A stretch of 57,798 bases of DNA from Massilia sp. HP4 (GTDB taxonomy: Bacteria; Pseudomonadota; Gammaproteobacteria; Burkholderiales; Burkholderiaceae_D), in assembly GCF_005222695.1 (NCBI RefSeq), contig NZ_STGG01000034.1:1-57798 (forward strand), read 5' to 3'. The notes under the pieces are model-generated. The model did not search any database, was not told the DNA's origin, and saw only the letters and a program-made list of their open reading frames with translations. The position numbers and the translations under genes are program-made. The first letter of the stretch is position 1; each line of letters opens with the position of its first letter. Positions 9,773-21,051 of this stretch are shown here, piece by piece.

Positions 9773-10143
9773 GTTTCGCCGCGGTCGGCCTGGGCGCCGC
9801 CCTTGGCGCCTGGCTGCGCTGGGGCTTCGGTCTCTGGCTGGGCAGCCTGCACGGCTTCGTGCAGGTCGGGACCCTGGCCGCCAACCTGCTCGGCGGCTTT
9901 CTGGTCGGCCTCGCGCTCGGCTTCTTCACTGCCCAGCCGCAGCTGGCGCCCGAGTGGCGCCTGTTCATCGTCACCGGCTTCCTGGGCGGCCTGACGACCT
10001 TCTCCAGCTTCTCGGGCGAGTCGGTGACCCTGCTCCAGCGCGGCGAAGTCGGCTGGGCGTTGGCGCACACGGCGCTGCACCTGTTCGGTTCGCTCCTGCT
10101 GTGCGCGGCGGGCTTTGCGACCTGGCGCGCGCTGCGTGGCTGA
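9757..10143 (+). CDS. crcB: Fluoride channel CrcB/Fluc
   Basis: A 128-residue protein with four hydrophobic segments, the size and pattern of dimeric Fluc fluoride exporters of the inner membrane. The signature GGLTTFSSFSGE is present, as is the N-terminal GAWLRW block. I place the start at the GTG at 9757, inside the last codons of moaE (16-bp overlap). Starting earlier would add a non-homologous Arg-rich stretch. No fluoride riboswitch precedes it, as expected for a gene buried in an operon. Confidence 0.9.
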   Translation: MGSSLSFAAVGLGAALGAWLRWGFGLWLGSLHGFVQVGTLAANLLGGFLVGLALGFFTAQPQLAPEWRLFIVTGFLGGLTTFSSFSGESVTLLQRGEVGWALAHTALHLFGSLLLCAAGFATWRALRG

Positions 10144-10152
10144 GTTGCGCAT

Positions 10153-10181
10153 CTTGAAAAGTGTCTTGCCGATCCCTATCT
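10153..10181 (+). promoter_or_regulatory. Heat-shock (sigma-32) promoter of clpB
   Basis: CTTGAAA at 10153-10159 and TCCCTATCT at 10173-10181, with 13 bp between them. This fits the sigma-32 pattern CTTGAAA-N(11-16)-CCCCATnT. It lies 38 bp before the clpB ATG, and clpB is a classic sigma-32 target. Confidence 0.85.
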
Positions 10182-10219
10182 TGTTCTCGAACTAAGAACA
10201 ACCTCTAGGGAGCAACACC

Positions 10220-12829
<2,610 letters not shown>

Positions 12830-12850
12830 GCGCGGCGGGGTGGTACTGAC

Positions 12851-12878
12851 AAAGGGCGCGGCAACTGCCGCGCCCTTT
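12851..12878 (+). terminator. clpB terminator
   Basis: A perfect 13-bp inverted repeat (AAAGGGCGCGGCA / TGCCGCGCCCTTT) with a 2-nt centre, starting 22 bp after the clpB stop. The downstream arm ends in TTT followed by GT, a short U-run. Confidence 0.85.
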
Positions 12879-13181
12879 GTCGTTAACGGCCGCGCGCTTG
12901 CCATATTTCTTGACGGGAAATAAGACGCAATTTTTCAGGATGCGAAATGATGATCCTGCCATGCGGAATGCGCAGCAAATCGCAAACACTGTCTTGTTCT
13001 CATTGTAAGAAATATCATTCCGCATGCCGAAATTGCACATATAAGTCTCTGAAAATTAAAGAGAAAAATTTACTGATCTGTCTTATATAAGAGTGATTGT
13101 GCTGTGCACAAGCGGGCTATGATTTGTTCAAGGGAATTCGCATTACCGTCAATCGCATCACCCACCTCCAGGAGAGACACC
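12879..13181 (+). promoter_or_regulatory. aceA upstream region
   Basis: About 300 bp, clearly AT-richer than the flanks, with no convincing coding sequence. TTGTGC-TGT-GCACAA (13097-13111) is a 6-bp inverted repeat. It is followed by a -10-like TATGAT at 13118-13123, 15 bp after TTGTGC. The repeat would overlap a -35 and could be an operator. Ribosome site AGGAGAG precedes the ATG at 13182. Confidence 0.45.
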
Positions 13182-14480
13182 ATGACTAGCCGTGAACAGC
13201 AAATCGCAGAACTGCAGCAAGACTGGGACACCAACCCGCGCTGGAAAGGCGTGGTCCGCAACTACACGGCGGCCGACGTCGTCCGCCTGCGCGGTTCGGT
13301 CGCGATCGAACACACGCTGGCAAAGCGCGGCGCCGACAAGCTGTGGAACCTGGTGCACGACGAACCTTACGTCAACGCCCTCGGCGCCCTGACCGGCAAC
13401 CAGGCCATGCAGCAGGTCAAGGCCGGCCTGAAGGCAATCTACCTGTCGGGCTGGCAGGTGGCGGGCGACGCCAACGCCGCCGGCGAGATGTACCCCGACC
13501 AGTCGCTGTATCCGGCCAACTCGGTGCCGCTGGTCGTGCGCCGCATCAACAACACCTTCCAGCGCGCCGACCAGATCCAATGGTCTGAGGGCAAGGACGA
13601 CATCGACTACTTCGCACCAATCGTGGCCGATGCCGAAGCCGGTTTTGGCGGCGTGCTCAATGCCTACGAGCTGATGAAGTCGATGATCGAGGCGGGCGCT
13701 GCCGGCGTGCATTTTGAAGATCAACTGGCCTCGGTCAAGAAATGCGGCCATATGGGCGGCAAGGTGCTGGTGCCGACCCGCGAAGCGGTCGAAAAGCTCA
13801 ACGCCGCGCGCCTGGCGGCCGACGTGATGGGCACGGGCACCCTGGTCATCGCCCGCACCGATGCCGAGGCGGCCGACCTGCTCACGTCCGACGTCGATGC
13901 CAACGACAAGCAATTCTGCACCGGCGAACGCACGGTCGAGGGCTTCTTCCGCGTCAAGCCGGGTATCGAGCAGGCGATCTCGCGCGGCCTGGCCTATTCG
14001 CCGTATGCCGACCTCGTGTGGTGCGAGACCGGCAAGCCCGACCTTGAGTTCGCGCGCCGCTTCGCCGAGGCGATCCACGCCAAATTCCCGGGCAAGATGC
14101 TGGCCTATAACTGCTCGCCATCGTTCAACTGGAAAAAGAACCTGGACGACGCCACCATCGCCAAGTTCCAGCAAGAGCTGGGCGCCATGGGCTATAAATT
14201 CCAGTTCATTACGCTGGCCGGCTTCCATTCGCTCAACTACGGCATGTTCAACCTGGCGCACGGCTATGCCCGCAGCGGCATGTCGGCCTTCGTCGAGCTG
14301 CAAGAGGCCGAATTCGCCGCCGCCGAGAAAGGCTTCACCGCCGTCAAGCACCAGCGCGAAGTGGGCACCGGCTACTTCGACGCCGTGACCCAGGCCATCC
14401 AGCAGGGCCAGAGCTCGACCACCGCATTGCATGGCTCGACCGAGGACGAACAGTTCTTCGAAGAGAAAAAGGTGGCGTGA
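13182..14480 (+). CDS. aceA: Isocitrate lyase
   Basis: A 432-residue cytoplasmic isocitrate lyase, first enzyme of the glyoxylate bypass (isocitrate to glyoxylate and succinate), needed for growth on acetate or fatty acids. The signature [10 protein letters not shown] carries the catalytic Cys188. [11 protein letters not shown] and the C-terminal [11 protein letters not shown] block also match the family. The ATG at 13182 follows CAGGAGAG. An in-frame ATG 26 codons upstream was set aside because the extra residues are not homologous and no ribosome site precedes it. Malate synthase is not adjacent. Confidence 0.97.
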   Translation: MTSREQQIAELQQDWDTNPRWKGVVRNYTAADVVRLRGSVAIEHTLAKRGADKLWNLVHDEPYVNALGALTGNQAMQQVKAGLKAIYLSGWQVAGDANAAGEMYPDQSLYPANSVPLVVRRINNTFQRADQIQWSEGKDDIDYFAPIVADAEAGFGGVLNAYELMKSMIEAGAAGVHFEDQLASVKKCGHMGGKVLVPTREAVEKLNAARLAADVMGTGTLVIARTDAEAADLLTSDVDANDKQFCTGERTVEGFFRVKPGIEQAISRGLAYSPYADLVWCETGKPDLEFARRFAEAIHAKFPGKMLAYNCSPSFNWKKNLDDATIAKFQQELGAMGYKFQFITLAGFHSLNYGMFNLAHGYARSGMSAFVELQEAEFAAAEKGFTAVKHQREVGTGYFDAVTQAIQQGQSSTTALHGSTEDEQFFEEKKVA

Positions 14481-14607
14481 TCGTTGGGGCGGCACGATAC
14501 CCGCCGACCCAATTGGAATTCCCAGCCGTAGTCGGTTGTAGTGGATAATGGCGCCTATTCTGCCGCCACCTTTTCCGCGGCAACGACTCTTTTAGGAATT
14601 CCAGCTT

Positions 14608-15864
14608 ATGTTGAGCTACCGCCACGCCTTCCACGCGGGTAACCACGCCGATGTCCTCAAGCATTTTGTACAGGTGCAGCTGCACCTGTACATGAACCAG
14701 AAGGACGCCGCCTATACCTATATCGACACCCACTCGGGCGCCGGCGTGTACTCGCTCGACAGCTTCCAGGCGAACAAGACCGCGGAATTTGAAACCGGCA
14801 TCGGCCCGCTATGGAACTGCACCGACGTTCCAGCCCCACTGAAGGAATACCTCGACCTCATCAAGGGCATGAATCCGAGCGGAAAGATGCGCTACTACCC
14901 GGGTTCTCCCTGGGTGGCCGAACAGATGTCGCGCGAGCAGGATCGCCTGCGCCTGTTCGAACTGCATCCCGCCGACTGCAAGATCCTGGCCGATAACTTC
15001 CGCAAGCTCGACGCACACAAGGCCGAGCAGGGCGAGCGTTCGCGCGGCCGTCGCGTGATGATCGAGCACGGCGACGGCTTCCACAGCATGAAGGCGCTGC
15101 TGCCGCCGCCCTCGCGCCGCGCGCTGGTGCTGATCGACCCGCCGTACGAGATCAAGGACGACTACAAGCGCGTGCGCGATGCGCTCGATGAAGCCCTGGC
15201 GAAATTCCCTAGCGGCATCTTCGCGATCTGGTATCCGGTACTGCAGCGCATGGAGTCACGCCAGTTCGCCGACCGCCTCAAGCGCCTGCCGGCCAAGGAA
15301 TGGCTGAATGTCACCCTGACGACCGCTACCCCGACCCCGGACGGCACCGGCCTGCACAGCAGCGGCATGTTCATCCTGAACCCGCCGTACACGCTCGAGC
15401 CGATCCTGCGCGAAGTCATGCCCTACCTGGTGCGCGTGCTGGGCAAGGATGCCGGCGCCCGCTTCACGATCGAGAAGGGCGCGCAGGTGACCGGCGCCGC
15501 CTCCGGCCGCATGGTGGGCGACACGCCGCGCGCGCCGGTGGGCAATGCGCGCCGCGCCAGCCCGCTGTCGGGCAAGGGCAGCCTGCGCCTGCCGGGCCAG
15601 AGCATGCCGCGCGCCGACGAGGCGCCGGCCCCGGCCGCCAAGCCGGCCCGTGCCGGTGGTCCGCGTAACGCCACGCCGCGCGAGACTGCGTCTCCTGATG
15701 GCGCACCGCGCGCCCCGCGCAGCGCTACCTCGCGCAACGCCGCGTCGCGCGATGGCGCACCGCGTGACGCCAATCCGCGCACTCCGCGCAGCAGTCCCGC
15801 ACGGCCGTCGGCCCCAGGTGCGCCGCGCAATGGCCGCAACCGCCAGGGTGGACGCGAAGGCTGA
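14608..15864 (+). CDS. rlmJ: 23S rRNA (adenine-2030-N6)-methyltransferase RlmJ with long basic tail
   Basis: Residues 1 to about 290 form an RlmJ methyltransferase. It has the family start MLSYRHAFHAGNHADVLKH, an HSGAG S-adenosylmethionine motif near residue 47 and the catalytic DPPY at 177-180. It is expected to methylate A2030 of 23S rRNA. About 130 further residues are a low-complexity tail rich in Arg, Pro, Ser, Ala and Gly with irregular repeats such as RNAASRDGAPRD. Known RlmJ enzymes are about 280 residues long. The tail stays in frame and has the local GC content. It is probably disordered and positively charged, perhaps RNA-binding (inference). Ribosome site TAGGAATT. Confidence 0.92.
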   Translation: MLSYRHAFHAGNHADVLKHFVQVQLHLYMNQKDAAYTYIDTHSGAGVYSLDSFQANKTAEFETGIGPLWNCTDVPAPLKEYLDLIKGMNPSGKMRYYPGSPWVAEQMSREQDRLRLFELHPADCKILADNFRKLDAHKAEQGERSRGRRVMIEHGDGFHSMKALLPPPSRRALVLIDPPYEIKDDYKRVRDALDEALAKFPSGIFAIWYPVLQRMESRQFADRLKRLPAKEWLNVTLTTATPTPDGTGLHSSGMFILNPPYTLEPILREVMPYLVRVLGKDAGARFTIEKGAQVTGAASGRMVGDTPRAPVGNARRASPLSGKGSLRLPGQSMPRADEAPAPAAKPARAGGPRNATPRETASPDGAPRAPRSATSRNAASRDGAPRDANPRTPRSSPARPSAPGAPRNGRNRQGGREG

Positions 15865-15998
15865 CCACCAGCCCAATTCGATTCGATTCGATGTCGAAAT
15901 GCTAAGATTGGCGTTTTTGTAGTATAGTCGGCATGGGTGGCGCGTGCCGTCCACCGGGCGCGGCGCGCTGCCGTGACTGTTTCCAGGAGTATTTTTCG

Positions 15999-17285
15999 AT
16001 GCATGCCGATGCAACGGCAGCGGTCTCCGTGCCGTCCGATGATTTCTTTCTTGCACGTCAGCCCATACTCGGGCGCGACCAGCATCTGGTGGCGTTCGAG
16101 CTGCTGTTTCGCGCCGCCGGCGAGGATGACGACGCCAAGCTGACCGACGGCGCCGCGGCCACCGCCGCCGTCATCTCGCATGCCTCCCAGCTCGGCATGG
16201 AGCAGGTGGTGGGCGACCAGCTCGCCTTCGTCAATGTCGACGAAGTCGTGCTGATGAGCGACTTTGTGCGCTTTTTGCCACCCCACAAGGTCATCCTCGA
16301 AATCCTCGAGACCGTCGAGCCGACGCCGGCATTGCTGGCGCGGGTGGCCGAACTCAAGGAACTCGGTTTCAAGTTCGCGGTCGACGACGTGGTCGAGCAT
16401 TCGAGCGAGCTCGACAAATTGGTGAAACTGGTCGACATCATCAAAGTCGACGTCAAAGGCGTCGCGCCGAACGCGCTGGCCCAGCTGGTCGATTCGCTGC
16501 GCGGCACCGGCAAGCGCCTGCTGGCCGAAAAAGTCGAAACCATCGACGAATTCAAGCTGTGCATGGAACTCGGCTTCGAATACTTCCAGGGCTATTATTT
16601 TGCGCGTCCCGTGATCCTCAGCGGCCGCAAGATCACGCCCTCCGAGATCACCATCCTGCGCCTGCTGGAACTGGTCAACTCGAATGCCGACAGCCAGGCG
16701 ATCGAGACCGCCGTCAAGCGCGACGCCCTGATCAGCCTGAACCTGCTGCGCCTGGTAAACAGCCGCGCCGTGGCTGGCCCGCGCATCGAATCGCTGTCGC
16801 AGGCCCTGGTCCAGCTGGGGCGCCGCCAGCTGGGACGCTGGCTGCAGATCCTGCTGTACACGGCGGCCGGCGCCCGGGTCGAGCTCAAGTCGCCCCTGCT
16901 GCAACTGGCCACCACGCGCGGCAAGCTGCTCGAATTGATGACCTTGCGCGTGCGGCCGGGCGACACCGCCAGCGCCGACCGCGCCTTCACGGTCGGCATC
17001 ATGTCGCTGGCCGAGGCCCTGTTCTCGGTGCCGATGGCCGACATCCTGGCCCATGTCGATATCGCGCATGACGTGCGCGAAGCGCTGCTCGAGCGCGAAG
17101 GCGATTTCGGCACCATGCTGCGCATCGCCGAACTGCTCGAGGCGGCCGAGGGCGGCCGCAAACTGGCCAGCGCGCTCAGGAAGATCGGCCTGACCGTGGC
17201 CGAAGTGCGCGAGATCGAGCTGGCAGCCTTCGACTGGGTGCGCGAACTGACCAACGACGCCCAGCACCCTTCGCGCGATGCGTGA
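15999..17285 (+). CDS. EAL-HDOD domain protein (YuxH type)
   Basis: A 428-residue protein with a degenerate EAL domain (about 15-215) joined to an HDOD domain (about 220-400). The EAL core shows ARQPILG, FELLFRA, EILE, FAVDDV and IIKVDV, but the usual metal and catalytic residues of c-di-GMP phosphodiesterases are not in place. It is therefore likely a binding or regulatory module. HDOD domains occur in signalling and motility proteins. I chose the ATG at 15999 because it follows CCAGGAGT; 22 codons upstream in frame look non-coding. Confidence 0.88.
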   Translation: MHADATAAVSVPSDDFFLARQPILGRDQHLVAFELLFRAAGEDDDAKLTDGAAATAAVISHASQLGMEQVVGDQLAFVNVDEVVLMSDFVRFLPPHKVILEILETVEPTPALLARVAELKELGFKFAVDDVVEHSSELDKLVKLVDIIKVDVKGVAPNALAQLVDSLRGTGKRLLAEKVETIDEFKLCMELGFEYFQGYYFARPVILSGRKITPSEITILRLLELVNSNADSQAIETAVKRDALISLNLLRLVNSRAVAGPRIESLSQALVQLGRRQLGRWLQILLYTAAGARVELKSPLLQLATTRGKLLELMTLRVRPGDTASADRAFTVGIMSLAEALFSVPMADILAHVDIAHDVREALLEREGDFGTMLRIAELLEAAEGGRKLASALRKIGLTVAEVREIELAAFDWVRELTNDAQHPSRDA

Positions 17286-17300
17286 CATTCCGTGAAGGTG

Positions 17301-17320
17301 TAGCGCCTCGCAAGGCGCTA
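17301..17320 (+). terminator. Hairpin after the EAL-HDOD gene
   Basis: TAGCGCCT CGCA AGGCGCTA, a perfect 8-bp stem with a 4-nt loop, 15 bp after the stop and 10 bp before the next start. There is no U-run, so termination is uncertain. Confidence 0.5.
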
Positions 17321-17330
17321 CAGTCATGGG

Positions 17331-18626
17331 ATGAGTCTCGCCATCCTTTTCCTTGCCGCCGCCGCGGCGACCCTGTCGGTTCATGATTCTGCAGAGCAGG
17401 AGCGCATACGGCAGGCGATGAAGCTCGATCTTTACGCCTGCACCCGTCCTGCCTATCCGCGCGCCGCGCTGGCCGATAGGGCCGGCGGCAAGTCGATGCT
17501 GGAGATCCAGCTCGATGCCGAAGGCAAGGTCGCCGACGCCCGTGTCGCCGTTTCCAGCGGCAGGACCGATCTCGACACGTCGGCGCTGACCGGCATCCGC
17601 ACATGCACCTTCCATGTGCTGGCCACACTGGGCAAGCCGCCCGGCAAACGCTACCGGGCGCAGTTCGTCTGGACGCCGGGCGAAGCGCCGCGGCCGCTGG
17701 ATCCCGCACTGGTCGCCAGCACGCAGGAGTTGGCGGAAGAAGGCGACCCTGCCGCCCAGACCACACTTGGCACCTGGCATGAGCAAGGACGCTTCTTCAA
17801 GCGCGACATGGCGCAGGCCGCGGCCTGGTACCGGCGGGCGGCGGATAGCGGCCACGCCCAGGCCCAGAACAATCTCGGCGTGCTGTATTACCGTGGCAAT
17901 GGCGTGCCTGGCGACCGCCGGAAGGCGGTCTACTGGTATGCGAAAGCGGCCGTGCAGGGGCACGGCTGGGCCCAGGACAACCTGGCCTGGGCCTACCAGT
18001 ATGGCGCCGCGGGCGAGCAAAATATGGACAAGGCGCTGCACTGGCTGACCCGCTCGGCCGAGGGCGGACTGGCGCCGGCCCAGGTGCGACTTGGCCTGCT
18101 GTTGCTCGATCGCGCGGATTCTGCAGAGCAGCGCGCCGAAGCCGAGGCCTGGCTGGCACGCGCCGCCACGCGCGACGATCCGAAGGGGCGCTATTACCTG
18201 GGACGTGTCTACGAGCGGGGGCTGGGCACCGTGCAGGACGATGCGCAAGCCGCGGCCCAGTACCGCAAGGCGCTCGGGCGCAGCAGCGGGCGGGCCGAAA
18301 CCGCGCTGGCGACTTTGATCGAGGCCGGCCGCGCCAGGGCCGAGACGCCGGACGAAGCGCTTGCGCTGTTCGATGCGGCGATGCGCGCGCGCGATCCGGC
18401 CGCCTTTTATGGCTACAGCGCCGCGCTGGCGCGGCGCGGCGACAGCACGCTGGCGGGCGCGATGTTACAACACGGTGCTGACAAGGGGCATTGCGAGGCG
18501 GGCATACGCCTCATGCAGATCCGGATGGCGAGCGACCCCGACTACAATGCCACGTGGCGACGCATGGGCTGGCCAACATCCCTGGCAGTGTGCGACCGCC
18601 CCCTCGAGTCGAGGCCACTGTTCTGA
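17331..18626 (+). CDS. TonB-C-like / Sel1-repeat protein
   Basis: A 431-residue protein. A short hydrophobic N-terminus (MSLAILFLAAAAATLS) suggests export. Residues 30-115 (PAYPRAALADRAGG...VQLDAEGKV-like pattern) resemble the C-terminal domain of TonB energy transducers. From about 135 there are Sel1/TPR-like repeats, for example A-x-W-Y-R-R-A-A-D-S-G-H-A-Q-A-Q-N-N-L-G. Such repeats normally bind proteins. There is no membrane anchor of classic TonB type and no Pro-rich spanner, so a TonB energy-coupling role is unlikely. It converges on the methyltransferase gene with a 1-bp gap. Confidence 0.8.
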   Translation: MSLAILFLAAAAATLSVHDSAEQERIRQAMKLDLYACTRPAYPRAALADRAGGKSMLEIQLDAEGKVADARVAVSSGRTDLDTSALTGIRTCTFHVLATLGKPPGKRYRAQFVWTPGEAPRPLDPALVASTQELAEEGDPAAQTTLGTWHEQGRFFKRDMAQAAAWYRRAADSGHAQAQNNLGVLYYRGNGVPGDRRKAVYWYAKAAVQGHGWAQDNLAWAYQYGAAGEQNMDKALHWLTRSAEGGLAPAQVRLGLLLLDRADSAEQRAEAEAWLARAATRDDPKGRYYLGRVYERGLGTVQDDAQAAAQYRKALGRSSGRAETALATLIEAGRARAETPDEALALFDAAMRARDPAAFYGYSAALARRGDSTLAGAMLQHGADKGHCEAGIRLMQIRMASDPDYNATWRRMGWPTSLAVCDRPLESRPLF

Positions 18627-18627
18627 G

Positions 18628-19377
18628 CTACTGGCCCAGCAACAGGAACACGGTCGGCTTCTTGTGGAAGTCCGGCCCCTTGTTGGCCGCCAGCGCGGCC
18701 TTCCACTTGGCCGCCGTCAGGGTGCGCACCGACTCGCTGGGTAGCGACAGGTCGGTCGCCACGCAGATCAGCGTGCCCGGCTGGCAACTGGCCGCCAGCG
18801 CTTCCAGCATGGCGCCGTTGCGGTAGGGCGTCTCGATCAGCAACTGGGTCTGGCGCTCGTTGTGCGACCGCTTTTCCAGGTCCTGGATGCGCTTGGTGCG
18901 CTGCGCCGCGTCGGTCGGCAGGTAGCCGTTGAAGGCGAAGCTCTGGCCGTTGAGGCCGCTCGCCATCACGGCCAGCAGCAGCGACGACGGCCCGACCAGC
19001 GGACGCACGGCGATCCCGTGCTGGTGGGCCAGGCGCACCAGGTCGGCGCCGGGATCGGCCACCGCCGGCACGCCGGCCTCCGATACCAGTCCGGCGTCGC
19101 GCCCCGCCAGCAGCGGGGCCAGCAACTGCGCCAGCGCCGCCGGCGGCGTGTTCACATTCAGTTCCGCGATGGCGATTTCCTGCAGCGGTTTCGCCAGCGG
19201 GTGGTCGATCGCGATCAATTTCAGGAAGGCGCGGGCGGTCTTGGCGTTCTCGGCCACGAAGTAATCGAGCGTGGCTGTCAGCGCCTGCACCTGGGTCGGG
19301 AGCAGGGCGTTCAACGCGCCGGGAGCGGCGTCGGTCGGGCCGAGGGTGTTCGGGATCAGGTACAGGGTGCCGGGCAT
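18628..19377 (-). CDS. Tetrapyrrole-methylase-fold SAM methyltransferase (RsmI-like paralogue)
   Basis: A 249-residue protein of the SAM-dependent tetrapyrrole methylase fold, related to RsmI (16S rRNA C1402 2'-O-methylation). The start MPGTLYLIPNTLG, the loop VSEAGVPAVADPGADLV and the segment LVGPSSLLLAVMASGLNG match. It may be the shorter paralogue common in this group, not RsmI itself, so the substrate is open. The ATG at 19377 gives the family N-terminus; a longer frame would run into maf. It lies 16 bp after the maf stop, likely one operon. Confidence 0.85.
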   Translation of the reverse strand: MPGTLYLIPNTLGPTDAAPGALNALLPTQVQALTATLDYFVAENAKTARAFLKLIAIDHPLAKPLQEIAIAELNVNTPPAALAQLLAPLLAGRDAGLVSEAGVPAVADPGADLVRLAHQHGIAVRPLVGPSSLLLAVMASGLNGQSFAFNGYLPTDAAQRTKRIQDLEKRSHNERQTQLLIETPYRNGAMLEALAASCQPGTLICVATDLSLPSESVRTLTAAKWKAALAANKGPDFHKKPTVFLLLGQ

Positions 19378-19393
19378 GGTGGAATAAGTGGAA

Positions 19394-20008
19394 TCAGGTG
19401 CCAAAAAACTGTACGCCGGCCTTGCGCAACATGCCGGTGAGGGCAATCAGCGGCAGGCCGGTGAGGGCGGTCGGGTCGTTCGATTGGATGCTGTCGAGCA
19501 GGGCAATGCCCAGCCCTTCGTTCTTGGCGCTGCCGGCGCAATCATAGGGCTGTTCGATGCGCAGGTAGGCGTCGAGTTCGTGGTCGGGCAAGTCGCGGAA
19601 AGCCACGCGTACCTGCACGTTCTCGACTTGCGCGGCCTGGCCAGGATCGGCGAGGCGGCCATCCCACAGGCACAGGGCGGTGTGGAACACGACTTCTCGC
19701 CCGCGCATCAATTGCAGCTGGGCCAGGGCGCGCGCATGGTCGCCTGGTTTACCGATCTGCAGCCCGTCCAATGTGGCGACCTGGTCGGAACCGATCACCA
19801 GCGCGCCGGGATGCAGCCGTGCAATGGCTTGCGCCTTCGAGCGCGCCAGGCGCAGCGCGGTGGCGTGCGGGGTCTCGCACGCCAAAGGCGTCTCGTCGAT
19901 ATCGGGGGCGATCGCCTCGAAGGGCAGGCCGAGCCGTTGCAACAGTTCGCGGCGGTAGGCCGAACTTGACGCCAGGATCAGGCGTACACGCGAGGGGGGC
20001 AGTGTCAT
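19394..20008 (-). CDS. Maf-like nucleotide pyrophosphatase
   Basis: A 204-residue Maf/YceF-type house-cleaning nucleotide pyrophosphatase, which hydrolyses modified or non-canonical nucleoside triphosphates. LASSSAYRRELLQRLG with the SSxxRRxLL motif at 13-22, PDIDET and VIGSDQV are the family motifs. The segment QPYDCAGSAKNEGLG fits the YceF (m7GTP) branch better than the dTTP/UTP branch. It is divergent from yceD with an 85-bp gap. Confidence 0.92.
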   Translation of the reverse strand: MTLPPSRVRLILASSSAYRRELLQRLGLPFEAIAPDIDETPLACETPHATALRLARSKAQAIARLHPGALVIGSDQVATLDGLQIGKPGDHARALAQLQLMRGREVVFHTALCLWDGRLADPGQAAQVENVQVRVAFRDLPDHELDAYLRIEQPYDCAGSAKNEGLGIALLDSIQSNDPTALTGLPLIALTGMLRKAGVQFFGT

Positions 20009-20093
20009 GGGGCGGTGAGAAGAAAACGACGGTTTTTTGACGCTGGCGCGAAAAGCCTGCTATTATCGCAGGTTTTCCGGGGTAACTTTCCAA

Positions 20094-20603
20094 ATGAGCG
20101 CTTTTGTCATCGACGCCTTCGAGTTTTGCAAGAACGACGGCCATCGTGAAGGCGCTACGCCCCTGGTCGACATGCGTCGCCTGGCCGCGGAAAGTGTGGA
20201 AAAGAGCGGCGATATCAGCTGGTCGATCCAGGGCGGCAAGACCCGCCAGGGCTATCCTGCCCTGACGCTCGCGGTCGCCGGGCACGTCAAGCTGGTATGC
20301 CAGCGCTGCCTGCAGCCGCTCGACTACGAGATCGATTCGTCGACCATGCTGGTGCTGGGCGAGAACGATGAAGACGCCGATGCAATCGAGGTCATCCTCG
20401 ACGACGAAAGCATCGACGTGATCGTCGGCAGCCGCACTTGCGACATCCGCGAACTGCTCGAGGACGAGGCCTTGCTGGCCTTGCCGCAGTCGCCGCGGCA
20501 TGAAGTTTGTCCGGATACGGGCTTGCTCGATCGCCTGAAAACCGATAAAGTGTCGCCTTTCGCCGCCCTCAAGAACTTGAAGGCCGGCCCGGAAGAGAAG
20601 TAA
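20094..20603 (+). CDS. yceD: YceD family protein (DUF177)
   Basis: A 169-residue DUF177 protein, normally encoded just before rpmF and linked to 23S rRNA accumulation. It has LVCQRCLQPLDYEI in the middle and an acidic region after it. I chose the ATG at 20094 (MSAFVIDAFEF), which has GGGGTAA ahead of it. An in-frame ATG 19 codons upstream lies over the promoter-like region. It is the first gene of the fatty-acid cluster. Confidence 0.9.
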   Translation: MSAFVIDAFEFCKNDGHREGATPLVDMRRLAAESVEKSGDISWSIQGGKTRQGYPALTLAVAGHVKLVCQRCLQPLDYEIDSSTMLVLGENDEDADAIEVILDDESIDVIVGSRTCDIRELLEDEALLALPQSPRHEVCPDTGLLDRLKTDKVSPFAALKNLKAGPEEK

Positions 20604-20703
20604 CAGCAAGAACAATCAGCAGCACAGGATTCGCAGTACGGTGGCGGCAGCGTAGAAACAATGTCGTCCAAATTCTGCAAACAAACGTGTCAAACGCGTG
20701 CAA

Positions 20704-20781
20704 TCGAGTATGGCATTCGCGGTAGTTGTAGCAGCGTTCAACATGTCGGCAGCCGTCAAGGCTTGCCGCCGAGATACTCGA
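20704..20781 (+). promoter_or_regulatory. Structured leader candidate before rpmF
   Basis: An 8-bp inverted repeat, TCGAGTAT (20704-20711) and ATACTCGA (20774-20781), encloses a second imperfect hairpin CGGCAGCC-gtcaa-GGCTTGCCG. It lies in the 239-bp gap between yceD and rpmF. It could be an mRNA processing or regulatory structure; a ribosomal protein feedback site is only a guess. Confidence 0.4.
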
Positions 20782-20842
20782 CTTGCATCCTTTTTGCATA
20801 TCGAATGTGTTAAAATTTTAGAACTTTGTACTAGGAGTTATC

Positions 20843-21025
20843 ATGGCTGTTCAACAGAATAAGAAATCCCCATCGAAGCGCGGCATGCACCGTTCGCACG
20901 ATTTCCTGACCGCCCCTAACCTGGCAGTCGAGCCGACCACCGGCGAAACCCACCTGCGTCACCACATCTCGCCTAACGGCTTCTACCGTGGTCGCAAGGT
21001 CCTGAAGACCAAGAACGACGAGTAA
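20843..21025 (+). CDS. rpmF: 50S ribosomal protein L32
   Basis: A 60-residue L32 starting [20 protein letters not shown], a hallmark sequence. It has [14 protein letters not shown] near the C-terminus and no zinc-binding cysteine pairs, so it is the zinc-free form. Ribosome site TAGGAG. It stands in the conserved rpmF-plsX-fab order. Confidence 0.98.
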   Translation: MAVQQNKKSPSKRGMHRSHDFLTAPNLAVEPTTGETHLRHHISPNGFYRGRKVLKTKNDE

Positions 21026-21051
21026 TCGACGTTCTGGCTTTTAGCATCATG

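Noticed and set aside
13104..13181. Longer N-terminus for isocitrate lyase
   Set aside because: The extra 26 residues do not resemble the family and lack a ribosome site, whereas the ATG at 13182 has AGGAGAG.
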